Positions 17,001 to 24,878 of a stretch of DNA of 64,000 nt are shown here, piece by piece (position 1 is the stretch's first letter; every line of letters begins with the position of its first letter). The stretch spans positions 1 through 64,000 of the forward strand of contig CAYHGX010000002.1 of assembly GCA_964356355.1 (NCBI GenBank), in the 5' to 3' direction. A program made the translations under genes and the position numbers. This DNA comes from CAYHGX01 sp964356355 (lineage in GTDB: Bacteria; Patescibacteriota; Gracilibacteria; UBA1369; LOWO2-01-FULL-3). A model generated the notes under the pieces. The model did no database searches and had not been told where the DNA came from. It worked only from the letters and a program-made list of their open reading frames with translations.

Positions 17001-17669
17001 ATGAAAATAACAATCTGCAAAAACGAAACTAAATTCATCAAAAAAGCCCTTGAGGTAATTACTCAAACCCTCAAGACAAACAAAAAATCCTTTCACATTA
17101 CACTCAGCGGCGGAAATACTCCTGTTCCTATTTACCGGGCGCTCGCTGCGCTCGCGCCCTCCCTCCCTTCCGCCCATTTCTACCAAACCGACGAACGCTT
17201 TGTCCCCGCCACCCACAAGGATTCCAACCAAAAAATGCTCACCGAGACACTAATAAACCGCCTACCAAAATCCTTTCCAACTCAAAATTTCCACACCTTC
17301 AATACCGCACTATCCATCCAAGAATCCCTTAAAAATTACAGCAAAATCCTCCCAACCCAATTTGACCTAACCATCCTCGGCATCGGCCCCGACGGCCACA
17401 TCGCTTCACTCTTTCCTCACACCAAAGCTCTCACCAGCCGCGCCCGCACCGCCCACTCCACCACAACTCAATTCGCCATTAAAGACCGCCTCACCATAAC
17501 CTTCCTGCCGATACTCAACAGTAAAAAAATTCTCGTTCTCCTCAAAGGCCCAGAAAAAGCCAAAATCCTGGAGCAGCTCTCTCACCCCCAATCCATCACC
17601 ATCCAAAACTTCCCAGCAAAAAAGCTCCTCTCCCACCCCAATCTCCATATTATTTTTTGTCCAGTTTAA
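17001..17669 (+). CDS. pgl: 6-phosphogluconolactonase (SOL/DevB type)
   Basis: Hydrolyses 6-phosphogluconolactone between Zwf and Gnd. Length 222 residues. Family motifs: ITLSGGNTPVPIY (about 33-45), FYQTDERFVPATHKDSNQKM (about 60-79) and ILGIGPDGHIASLFPHT (about 124-140). It is three bases after zwf and ends by overlapping the convergent 702-residue orphan by 20 bases. The middle part is C-rich, as in the other metabolic genes. Confidence 0.94.
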   Translation: MKITICKNETKFIKKALEVITQTLKTNKKSFHITLSGGNTPVPIYRALAALAPSLPSAHFYQTDERFVPATHKDSNQKMLTETLINRLPKSFPTQNFHTFNTALSIQESLKNYSKILPTQFDLTILGIGPDGHIASLFPHTKALTSRARTAHSTTTQFAIKDRLTITFLPILNSKKILVLLKGPEKAKILEQLSHPQSITIQNFPAKKLLSHPNLHIIFCPV

Positions 17670-19758
17670 GCTCCTTCCTCGCCTCCTCCACAGAGGAAAC
17701 ATATTCATCCACCGGCACATTTTCCTTAAAATATTGCTGACTCACATCATTCAATTTATTCCGCATCTCACTGGCGAAATTCGACTTTGCATAATCACCT
17801 CTCCTACCAACTTGATACAACTCCTTAAAGGCCACTTTGGAATCAAAAACCTGCTCACGCTTAGTTCCTACAAACAATTTATACTGAAGCTTATAATCAC
17901 CCTCGCCAACCCGCACACGATCAATTTCAACCTTATACGTAGCTCCATCACCCGCTAAATAAGCCTGTCTACCAACACTTCCAGACATACTACCACTAGG
18001 CAAAATTTCACCAAAAACATCCGTAGTCATACTCACAAACCCATTCGTGCTCTGCTCATAGGGTTTTGGCATCAATCTCACATCCACACTCTTCATCGCC
18101 TCCGCCTTGGCCTCAGCCATTTCGGCCTCCTCGCGCTTATGCTCATCAACTTGCACCCTCTTCTTCAAAATATTCTCCACCCTCTCACCCACCGACTTCA
18201 ACCCCTTCAAATCCACACTTTTACCACCAACGCTCAATCTATACGACGGTCTATTCACAGCCAAGTACACACGAATCTCAATCTTCAAAATCTCCTGTCC
18301 CTGATAATTCACGCGAACTACAGAATGACCATATTCATCAGTTTCAACGGCAGATAGCTGCACCTCACCCACCGCCAATTTATTATAATCGGCTAATTTA
18401 TCAGCAAGCATAGCCCTTAATTGTGGCTCAGCCTTAGAAACAGTCTCTCTATATTCAGGCCGATATTGAACCGCAAAATTTCCGCGCTCTCTATTTTTAT
18501 CAACAAATTCCATCCCAGGTTTTGGCTCCCAGCTACCAGTTTCCACATTTAAAACAATATCACCGCGCTCCTTCGCCTCCGCCTCACTCACCACTTCCAC
18601 CTTAGAGCTATCATTCGACACCTCCCTTGAAGAACGCACAAACGCTTCCCCCAACTGCTTACTGTTTAAGCCAGGATGATCCAATTTATACACAACAAAT
18701 GACCCTAACGTACTAAACCCATCCTTCTGTCCCGACACATGCTCAATATCTCTATTGGTCACATCTGGATCCCTCACCACAGCTACCACTTGATCATCCT
18801 TATCCTTTCCAAATTCAATCGCAATCACAAGTTTCCCATCGCGATAAATTCCAATGCCCGAAGATTGCTTTCCCTCAGCCTTATCAACTTTCAATGTCAC
18901 ACCGGGCTTATCGCTTAACTGCTTAACCAACAATTCATAACGCTCATTCACTACGGAAACCAATTCCAGATCTTCCACAGGCACCTCAGCACCTTCTACA
19001 GGCATCTGATCATATTTCTGCTCAAGCTTTGGCTCAATTTTTGGCTCATCCACAACCCCTACAGCCGACTCCTCTCCAACCTTTTTCCTATAACCACTCA
19101 TCGCCTGGTCCATAATAACCCGCTCAGATTTCGAACGATATTCCAACCAAGTTAAGCCATATTCTGCCACTCCAAGCATCGAAGGCTGCAAATAAGAATT
19201 ATAAAATTTATTATCAAATGCATCCTCAAAAGTAACATCCGCAACAGGTTTTCCTACTCCAGCAGCCAAGGTTCTCACTTTCGCCTCCATTCCGCTATCC
19301 CTCAATGCTTCCTCTCTAGTTTTTATCTCCATTTTCCCCCTACCGGCAACTCGAACCCTTTCATTTGCCATTCTTCCACCCTTCAAAATCTCAGTATAAG
19401 CAGAAAATCTCTTCTGCTGGAATTTAAAATCATCACTCAAAGATTTCACCCCTTTATCAAAAGTTCGCCTACTGTCACTATCATGATGACTCTCAAGGAA
19501 AAAATCAAAATCCGGCCTAGTAATTGACTTAACCCCCTCAACAGCAGCAGGACCACCAATATAATATTTCAGAACCGTAAATGAAGTGGAACCAGAACCC
19601 TGCAAAGCCTTAAACATCGCATCTTCAAACTCCTTCTGATCAAACTTCAATTCATTCAACGAAGCCTCGAAATCGGCATAAAGCACCCTATCGCTTTGCT
19701 CCTTTGGTCCCTCCTTTGGACCATTAAACACATCTGGCGATGGCAACTGTTCTGGCAT
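17650..19758 (-). CDS. Large hypothetical protein, 702 residues
   Basis: Unrecognised. It is a soluble, charged protein (many Glu, Lys, Val) without signal peptide or membrane helix. Two stretches look like related modules: one with SGIGIYRDGKLVIAIEFGKD (about 300-320) and one with YGHSVVRVNYQGQEILKIEI (about 490-510), both alternating strands after a helix beginning VNERYELLVKQL or LRAMLADKLADYNKL. The protein may therefore contain duplicated alpha/beta domains. A segment with MPVEGAEVPVEDLE forms a Pro/Glu-rich linker (about 251-265). It has a strong promoter, so it is expressed alone, convergent to pgl and divergent from the G+C-rich cassette. Confidence 0.72.
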   Translation of the reverse strand: MPEQLPSPDVFNGPKEGPKEQSDRVLYADFEASLNELKFDQKEFEDAMFKALQGSGSTSFTVLKYYIGGPAAVEGVKSITRPDFDFFLESHHDSDSRRTFDKGVKSLSDDFKFQQKRFSAYTEILKGGRMANERVRVAGRGKMEIKTREEALRDSGMEAKVRTLAAGVGKPVADVTFEDAFDNKFYNSYLQPSMLGVAEYGLTWLEYRSKSERVIMDQAMSGYRKKVGEESAVGVVDEPKIEPKLEQKYDQMPVEGAEVPVEDLELVSVVNERYELLVKQLSDKPGVTLKVDKAEGKQSSGIGIYRDGKLVIAIEFGKDKDDQVVAVVRDPDVTNRDIEHVSGQKDGFSTLGSFVVYKLDHPGLNSKQLGEAFVRSSREVSNDSSKVEVVSEAEAKERGDIVLNVETGSWEPKPGMEFVDKNRERGNFAVQYRPEYRETVSKAEPQLRAMLADKLADYNKLAVGEVQLSAVETDEYGHSVVRVNYQGQEILKIEIRVYLAVNRPSYRLSVGGKSVDLKGLKSVGERVENILKKRVQVDEHKREEAEMAEAKAEAMKSVDVRLMPKPYEQSTNGFVSMTTDVFGEILPSGSMSGSVGRQAYLAGDGATYKVEIDRVRVGEGDYKLQYKLFVGTKREQVFDSKVAFKELYQVGRRGDYAKSNFASEMRNKLNDVSQQYFKENVPVDEYVSSVEEARKELKLDKK

Positions 19759-19781
19759 ATTCTTTGCATTTATTTCCGATT

Positions 19782-19810
19782 ATTATACCAAAAAACGACA
19801 ACTTTAGCAA
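19782..19810 (-). promoter_or_regulatory. Promoter of the 702-residue orphan
   Basis: Minus strand TTGCTA (19805-19810), 17 bases, TATAAT (19782-19787), a strong housekeeping promoter with a short leader before the ATG at 19758. Confidence 0.85.
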
Positions 19811-19816
19811 CAAAGC

Positions 19817-19845
19817 TTGACTTTTCCCCAAAAAAGCCGCATTAT
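19817..19845 (+). promoter_or_regulatory. Promoter reading into the G+C-rich cassette
   Basis: TTGACT (19817-19822), 17 bases, CATTAT (19840-19845), or ATTATA one base further on. It lies back to back with the orphan's promoter, in A+T-rich native-looking DNA. It may be the original promoter for the epmA-efp pair, now separated from them by the cassette. Confidence 0.6.
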
Positions 19846-19965
19846 AAACTGCTTTGTCATTGACCCAGCTGCTCTGATCTAAAAACCAGACGCACCTTGG
19901 CAATCACAAGCCTCGGATACTTGAAAATTGGGACTTTTTTACTTTCCACCCGGAGGATCAAATAA

Positions 19966-20160
19966 ATGCCGAACTCGATCGTCACCTGCGGCAAGTGGCA
20001 ACTCATCGGCCTCATCACCGGACTGATCAACAGCATCGCTGTATGTTCAGTCATGGCTTACAAGACGTATGGTGCCCCCGGCACCGTAGCGGTGCTCGGC
20101 ATCAACAGCATCGCCCTCGGTCTGATGGGATTGCTGAGCGACCGGCACAAGCAAGCCTGA
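19966..20160 (+). CDS. Small two-helix membrane protein (cassette gene 1)
   Basis: Unrecognised 64-residue protein with two predicted membrane helices (about 11-31 and 37-58), a short Tyr-Lys-containing loop, and a charged tail SDRHKQA. Size and topology recall holins or small toxin peptides, but there is no sequence basis for a firm call. A GGAGGA Shine-Dalgarno begins at 19952 at good spacing, which is exceptional in this window and supports the start. Codons end mostly in C or G. Confidence 0.6.
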   Translation: MPNSIVTCGKWQLIGLITGLINSIAVCSVMAYKTYGAPGTVAVLGINSIALGLMGLLSDRHKQA

Positions 20161-20170
20161 CCCCAACCAC

Positions 20171-20229
20171 GGGCGCGCCGATCCTCGGCGCCGCCCAAAC
20201 ACCCCCCCCCCCGGAGCCACACCGGCTCC
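20171..20229 (+). other. Structured intergenic region with 11-base C run
   Basis: Two hairpins flank a homopolymer: GGGCGCGCCGA with TCGGCGCCGCCC (20171-20196, one bulge), then eleven C residues at 20202-20212, then GGAGCC/GGCTCC (20213-20229). There is no T run, so it is not an obvious terminator. The C run could vary in length or mark an uncertain consensus. Confidence 0.5.
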
Positions 20230-20253
20230 AGCGCCCCAGGAGGACGCAAATCG

Positions 20254-20556
20254 ATGACCACCAAGACCCCCGAACCCCGCAACCCGCAGATCGGCGGCCC
20301 CGGCGACATGCCCCCCAGTCACACCTCGACGGTGAACTGGCAATTCTTCGTCGGCTACGGAGCGCTGGTCCTGTGCCTTGGCCTCGGCGCCTGGGCACAC
20401 AAGAGCGGGTTTTCCCTCGGTGTCGGCCTCTCCGTGGTCGGCATCGCGGCCACCCTGGCCGCCATGTGGCGCGCGGGGTGGTTCAAAGCCACCGACTACG
20501 CCGCCGAGGAACGCGCCCGCCGCGCCCAGGACAAGGGCCACACGCCCAAGCGCTGA
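20254..20556 (+). CDS. Small two-helix membrane protein (cassette gene 2)
   Basis: Unrecognised 100-residue protein. A Pro/Gly/Thr-rich N-terminus (1-30) is followed by two predicted membrane helices (about 31-48 and 53-73) and a basic, Ala/Arg-rich C-terminal helix ending GHTPKR. AGGAGG lies about 10 bases before the ATG, again unlike native genes. Stop is TGA; codons are strongly G/C-ending. It is followed by a strong terminator, so the two cassette genes probably form one transcript. Confidence 0.62.
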   Translation: MTTKTPEPRNPQIGGPGDMPPSHTSTVNWQFFVGYGALVLCLGLGAWAHKSGFSLGVGLSVVGIAATLAAMWRAGWFKATDYAAEERARRAQDKGHTPKR

Positions 20557-20612
20557 CCCCCGCGGGCGCCTCCCCGGCGCCCCAAAGTCCCTCAAGTCCC
20601 ACCCGAGCACCC

Positions 20613-20651
20613 CGCCGGCTCGAGTCGCTCCCACGACTCGCCGGCGTTTTT
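20613..20651 (+). terminator. Rho-independent terminator of the cassette
   Basis: CGCCGGC and GAGTCG pair with CGACTCGCCGGCG (a two-base TC bulge on the left arm, loop CTCCCA) and are followed by five T (20647-20651). The stem is much more G+C-rich than other terminators in this window. Confidence 0.85.
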
Positions 20652-20666
20652 CTTCGTCAAAAAATC

Positions 20667-20695
20667 TTGTCGCGCGACAAAGAAAATGCTAATTT
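20667..20695 (+). promoter_or_regulatory. epmA-efp promoter with palindromic -35 region
   Basis: TTGTCG (20667-20672), 17 bases, TAATTT (20690-20695) with extended TGC. The -35 box is half of a perfect 14-base palindrome, TTGTCGCGCGACAA (20667-20680), which could be an operator for an unknown dimeric regulator. Confidence 0.5.
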
Positions 20696-20743
20696 TTCCT
20701 CAAAAATAAGCCATCCAACTTCCAAACCCCCATTCGCCACCCC

Positions 20744-21757
20744 ATGCTCCTCCTCCCCCAAATCGCCATCCAACGCAGCCAAATCACCGCATCCTTACGC
20801 CAATTCTTCGCCAATCAAAATTTCCTAGAAGTAGAAACCCCCATCCTCACTCCTATCCCCGGCATGGAGCCCCACCTCTCCCCCTTCGCCACCACCCTCG
20901 AAATCCCGCACCATGAAACCACCCCCCTTTATCTCAACACCTCCCCTGAACTCCAAATGAAAAAGCTCCTCGGAGCCCAATTCCCCAATATTTTTAACCT
21001 CACAAAAGTCTTCCGCAACGGCGAAATAAACAGCCTCACGCACAATCCCGAGTTCACCATGCTCGAATGGTACCGCCAAAACGCCACCTACGAAAACATC
21101 ATGAACGACTGCGAAAACCTCATCCGCTACCTCGCCCAAAGCACAACAGAAAGCCCAGAAATCCTCATCTACCAAGATTACAAAATTGACCTAAGCACTC
21201 CCTTCCTCCGCATCTCCACCGAAGATCTTTTCCAACAACACCTCAACCTCAGCCTCGAGCAAAACCTCACCTTCGAAGCCTTCAAAACCGCCGCACAAGC
21301 TAAAAATCTCGACACCGAAGCCTGCCTCACCTGGGACGACATTTTTTTCAAGCTCTTCCTAAACCACATCGAGCCCACACTTGGCTTCTCCCAGCCCACA
21401 ATAGTCTATGATTACCCAGCCACCCAGGCCGCCCTCGCAAAAAGGTCACAAACAAATCCCTTCTTCGCCGAACGTTTTGAGCTCTACATCGCCGGAATCG
21501 AGCTTGCCAACGCCTTCTCCGAACTCATCGACCCCGAAGAACAACGCCTTCGCCTCCAAGAGGAACAAAAAGAGCGCCAAACTCTCAATAAAACGGTTTT
21601 TGATATTGACGAGGAATTTTTGGATAGTCTAAAGTACATCACGAAACCCTGCGCCGGAATCGCGCTCGGTCTCGATCGACTAATTATGCTTCTCACAGAC
21701 AAAAAAAGCATTAACGACGTCCTTCTCTTCCCCTTAAATAAAATGCTTAAACTCTAA
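20744..21757 (+). CDS. epmA: EF-P--lysine ligase EpmA-like (lysyl-tRNA synthetase paralogue)
   Basis: A catalytic core of class II lysyl-tRNA synthetase without the anticodon-binding domain, 337 residues, the size of EpmA (GenX/PoxA), which attaches (R)-beta-lysine or lysine to elongation factor P. Motif 1 region FLEVETPILTPIPGMEPHL (about 27-45), motif 2 FRNGEINSLTHNPEFTMLEW (about 89-108) and motif 3 GIALGLDRLIMLL (about 305-317) are all intact. efp starts three bases after its stop, which strongly supports the assignment. The lysine 2,3-aminomutase partner EpmB is not in this window. Confidence 0.92.
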   Translation: MLLLPQIAIQRSQITASLRQFFANQNFLEVETPILTPIPGMEPHLSPFATTLEIPHHETTPLYLNTSPELQMKKLLGAQFPNIFNLTKVFRNGEINSLTHNPEFTMLEWYRQNATYENIMNDCENLIRYLAQSTTESPEILIYQDYKIDLSTPFLRISTEDLFQQHLNLSLEQNLTFEAFKTAAQAKNLDTEACLTWDDIFFKLFLNHIEPTLGFSQPTIVYDYPATQAALAKRSQTNPFFAERFELYIAGIELANAFSELIDPEEQRLRLQEEQKERQTLNKTVFDIDEEFLDSLKYITKPCAGIALGLDRLIMLLTDKKSINDVLLFPLNKMLKL

Positions 21758-21760
21758 ATT

Positions 21761-22318
21761 ATGTCATCTACAACAGATATCAAACAAGGAATCGCTATCG
21801 TCTTCAAAGGCAACGCCTGGCTTGTAGCCTGGGCTCAATTTGTTAATCCAGGAAAAGGCTCAGCCTTCACTCGCGCCAAGTTACGCAATCTTAAAACCGG
21901 CCAAGTTGTAGAAAACACCTTCCGCTCCGGCGAAGCCGTGGAATTAGTAGAAGTAGTTCGCAACAAATGCCAATTCACCTACAAAGACAATGACGGTTTC
22001 AACTTCATGGACAACACCACTTTTGAGCAATTCTCCTTAGACAAAGAAACAATCGGCGACCAATCTCGCTTCCTCATAGATGACACCGAATGCTACGCCA
22101 TGTACCTCGACGGGGTACCTGTTAGTATCCAACTCCCGCCAAAAATGGATTTCAAAGTTATTGAAACCACTCCGGGTGTAAAAGGAGACACTGCCACTGG
22201 CGGTGCCAAAGACGCCAAAATCGAAACCGGCGCCATCATCCGCGTTCCTCTTTTCATCAAAGAGGGCGAAATCATCAAAGTAAACACCGACGACGCCAGC
22301 TACGTCAGCAAGGGCTAG
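21761..22318 (+). CDS. efp: Translation elongation factor P
   Basis: EF-P rescues ribosomes stalled at polyproline. The 185-residue protein has domain I with the modification loop NPGKGSAF, in which Lys32 is the expected target; family members have Lys or Arg at this position. Domains II and III follow, with FMDNTTFEQFSL and a C-terminal GAIIRVPLFIKEGEIIKV segment. Immediate pairing with epmA suggests a beta-lysylated type EF-P. No Shine-Dalgarno before the ATG. Confidence 0.97.
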   Translation: MSSTTDIKQGIAIVFKGNAWLVAWAQFVNPGKGSAFTRAKLRNLKTGQVVENTFRSGEAVELVEVVRNKCQFTYKDNDGFNFMDNTTFEQFSLDKETIGDQSRFLIDDTECYAMYLDGVPVSIQLPPKMDFKVIETTPGVKGDTATGGAKDAKIETGAIIRVPLFIKEGEIIKVNTDDASYVSKG

Positions 22319-22328
22319 AGCACAGCGC

Positions 22329-23419
22329 TCAAGCCTGAAGCCCCAACTTCCGCCATTTCCTATAATTCTGGTCCACCCAATTAAGCGTTTTGATTCCCAG
22401 GTCCAAACACCAATTCTCTCCTCCCTCTCGCTCATTTTCGATCAAACCATTATGCGCAAACTCATGGTGGAGCTTGCACATTGGGGTAATTGATTTTTGA
22501 ACCTCAGCACCATCCAGGCCTTTTCTCTTTGCCTCCGCAACTCGCTCAGCGTGATGAAAAAGATCAGAAGGTCTATTGCAGCCAGGATATGTGCACCTTC
22601 CAGCGGTTTCTTGTAGCTTTTCTTGTTTAATCCCAACCGGATTGTAGCGAGTGATTTTTAGAGATTTTTTCTTTAAAAAGGTGTTCCCGGGAACGTCTTT
22701 TTCAGCAAGTTTTGGCTTATTAAAAGTACTTCGCTTCGCTACATGTGGTTTCGCTTCCAGCGATTCCGTAAAGATGCGGTGGAGGAGTTCAGTAGTGGTA
22801 AGGTGCTTACCAAATTGTTTTTTGAGTTTCAGAAAAAGAAAAAGTAGGTCACCTTCGAGAGTAATTTTCATTGTCTGAACCGCGGCCTGGCACTTTTGAT
22901 TGCTCACCTCCAAAGCCCCACTCACTCCCACCTCATAGTCCCCATCAAAAAGCCTTCTCTCCTCACGAAACAATCCCCCACCCTCACTATCCACCGCAAA
23001 CAATCCCCTCTTCTGCCTAACCTCTTTCGCCAACTCAAAAAGTGCCTCTTTGCTCATATTCTCAACCTTATCTGCCCACTCCTCCTCATCCTTTTGCGTA
23101 GCCAAACTAGCCACTAACGCCACTTTATGCACCCCTTCGGTCGCGATCAATTCTTTTAATTTGGCTTACCACCAAGGAATTTTTCGATTCGCAGTCTTTT
23201 CATCACTACACTTTTACTCAAACCCGCAAATTTTCCGGCATATTCCACAATCGTAGCCGCATATTTTTTGTAAATCCCACGCTCGTAAATTTCAGGTAAC
23301 AGAGCCACCAATTGGTTCGTTAGCCTCCTGCGCTCCATCCCCAATTTTCTAAATTTTCTGTGCAGATCTTTTTCAGAAATTTCACACTGAGCACCACCTG
23401 ATTTTTCCAAATTCTCCAT
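22329..23419 (-). pseudogene. HNH endonuclease gene split by a frameshift
   Basis: Two consecutive minus-strand frames look like one gene. The upstream part (23156-23419) starts MENLEKSGG and ends LRIEKFLGGKPN; the downstream part (22329-23150) opens with the non-ATG codon TTG as IATEGVHKVALVASLATQ. Adding one base in the short A run near 23160 would give a continuous GGKPKLKELIATEG. The C-terminal part is an HNH/zinc-type nuclease: Cys186, Cys191, His199-His200 and Cys225-x-x-His228-His229 in the downstream frame. A good promoter lies upstream, so the gene was or is expressed. Either a true lesion, programmed frameshift or sequencing error. Confidence 0.72.
22683..22694. repeat. Palindrome GTTCCCGGGAAC, copy 1 (inside HNH gene)
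   Basis: A perfect 12-base palindrome within the HNH coding sequence. Flanking bases (A-rich on one side, CCTTTTT on the other, read on the minus strand) match those of copy 2, so about 26 bases are shared with only a few mismatches, in inverted orientation. Confidence 0.75.
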
Positions 23420-23448
23420 AGTTTCAAGCGTTATTAATTGGAATTGAA

Positions 23449-23477
23449 AATATAGCATTTTCCGTCCGTAAAATCAA
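23449..23477 (-). promoter_or_regulatory. HNH gene promoter
   Basis: Minus strand TTGATT (23472-23477), 17 bases, TATATT (23449-23454) with extended TGC. Start of transcription near 23442 gives a leader of about 23 bases to the ATG at 23419 and excludes the longer reading from 23458. Confidence 0.75.
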
Positions 23478-23531
23478 GCAGAAATGGCTACGCAGAGCCA
23501 CAAACAGTACCGCCAGTCAACCCCAAAAACA

Positions 23532-23545
23532 CGTTCCCGGGAACG
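23532..23545. repeat. Palindrome CGTTCCCGGGAACG, copy 2 (between HNH gene and serS)
   Basis: A 14-base perfect palindrome sharing the 12-base core and A-rich/CCTTTT flanks with the site at 22683-22694. It sits between the divergent HNH gene and serS, about 65 bases upstream of the serS start codon. Confidence 0.75.
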
Positions 23546-23609
23546 CCTTTTAACTGGACATTAAGGCCCCCACGTATTAGTTTGAAAAAGCAAAAAATAA
23601 TCACCCAAT

Positions 23610-24878
23610 ATGTTAGACATTAAATTCATCACCGAAAATCCTGAAAAAATTAAAGCAGGTCTCGCTAAAAAACGCGGTAATGTTGATATCGATAAAATCG
23701 TTTCCCTCTACGACGAACGCAACGAAAAAATTCAAAAAATCGAAACCCTTAGAGCACGCCAAAACACAGTTTCAAAAGACATTCAAAGTGCTCCAAACAA
23801 AGATGCCCTCATGGAGGAAATGAAACAGGTAAAAGAGGAGATCAAAGAGCTTGAACCATCCATCGAAGCCCTCGAAAACGAAATCGACACACTGGCCCTA
23901 TTAGTACCAAATCCACCACTTGATTCCGTACCAGACGGCAAAGACGACAACGACAACAAACCAATCTATACCCACGGCACCAAACCAACCTTCGATTTCA
24001 CGCCAAAAGACCACATCGAACTAGGAAAATCTCTCGACATCATTGATATCGAACGCGGAACTCGCGCCTCCGGCGCTCGTTTCTACTACCTCAAAAACGA
24101 GGCCGTACTTCTCGAATTTGCACTAGTGCAACACATCCTCGCCAAGCTCGTAACTAAGGGTTTTTCGCCGGTGATTCCTCCGGTGCTTGTTAAAGAAGAG
24201 GCTATGTTTGCCACCGGCTTCTTCCCTGCCGACCGCAGCGAAATCTACCACGTCAATCCAGGCGAAGATGACCTTTATCTTGTAGGCACCTCTGAAGTGC
24301 CCCTCACAATGCTTCACTACACCGAAATTCTTCCCGAAGAGAAACTCCCCATCCGTTACGCCGGATTTTCCAGCTGTTTCCGCCGCGAAGCTGGCTCCTA
24401 CGGCAAAGACGTAGCGGGCATTATTCGCGTCCACCAATTCGACAAAATTGAAATGTTCAGCTTCTGCCATCCCGATAAATCCGAGGAAGAACACGAACTA
24501 ATCCGCGCCACCGAAGAAGAAATAATGCAAGATCTCGGCTTTCACTATCAGGTCCTCAACATCTGCGGCGGCGACTTAGGCGCTCCAGCAGCCAAAAAAT
24601 ACGACATCGAAGTATGGATCCCAACTCAGGAAAAATTCCGTGAACTCACCTCCTGCTCAAACTGCACCGATTTCCAGGCCCGCCGCTCAAAAATCCGCTA
24701 CAAAACAGAGGACGGCAAAAACGAAAACATCCATACGCTCAACGGCACTGCCTGCGCCATGGCCCGCACCCTAGTAGCCATTCTCGAAAACTACCAAAAC
24801 GCCGACGGCTCAGTCACCATCCCGGAAGTCCTTCGCCCCTACATGGGCGGCCGCACCAAAATCGAGCCAAAAAACTAA
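23610..24878 (+). CDS. serS: Seryl-tRNA synthetase
   Basis: Charges tRNA-Ser with serine in the cytoplasm. The 422-residue protein has the N-terminal antiparallel coiled-coil arm (about 28-105, rich in Glu/Lys) that grips the tRNA long arm, then the class II core: motif 1 near PVIPPVLVKEEAMFATG, motif 2 FSSCFRREAGSYG (about 253-265) followed by RVHQFDKIEMF, and motif 3 NGTACAMARTLVAILENYQ (about 379-397). Its stop codon interlocks with the convergent gene (shared CTAA). Confidence 0.98.
   Translation: MLDIKFITENPEKIKAGLAKKRGNVDIDKIVSLYDERNEKIQKIETLRARQNTVSKDIQSAPNKDALMEEMKQVKEEIKELEPSIEALENEIDTLALLVPNPPLDSVPDGKDDNDNKPIYTHGTKPTFDFTPKDHIELGKSLDIIDIERGTRASGARFYYLKNEAVLLEFALVQHILAKLVTKGFSPVIPPVLVKEEAMFATGFFPADRSEIYHVNPGEDDLYLVGTSEVPLTMLHYTEILPEEKLPIRYAGFSSCFRREAGSYGKDVAGIIRVHQFDKIEMFSFCHPDKSEEEHELIRATEEEIMQDLGFHYQVLNICGGDLGAPAAKKYDIEVWIPTQEKFRELTSCSNCTDFQARRSKIRYKTEDGKNENIHTLNGTACAMARTLVAILENYQNADGSVTIPEVLRPYMGGRTKIEPKN

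Larger units (their letters stand above)
19850..20651 (+). other. G+C-rich foreign-looking cassette
   Basis: From about 19860, and fully from 19966, base composition jumps: one 60-base line (20281-20340) counts to about 70% G+C, against roughly 40-50% in neighbours. It contains two small genes with G/C-ending codons, each with a strong Shine-Dalgarno sequence and a TGA stop, hairpins between them, an 11-base C run (20202-20212) and a textbook terminator. No transposase, integrase or flanking duplication is visible. It is either horizontally acquired DNA or an assembly chimera. Confidence 0.7.

Noticed and set aside
19995..20828. Long overlapping frames in the G+C-rich cassette on both strands (also 20047-20634)
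   Set aside because: They are Arg/Pro/Gly-rich shadow frames caused by high G+C. The two short frames with Shine-Dalgarno sites, membrane helices and G/C third positions are the better genes.
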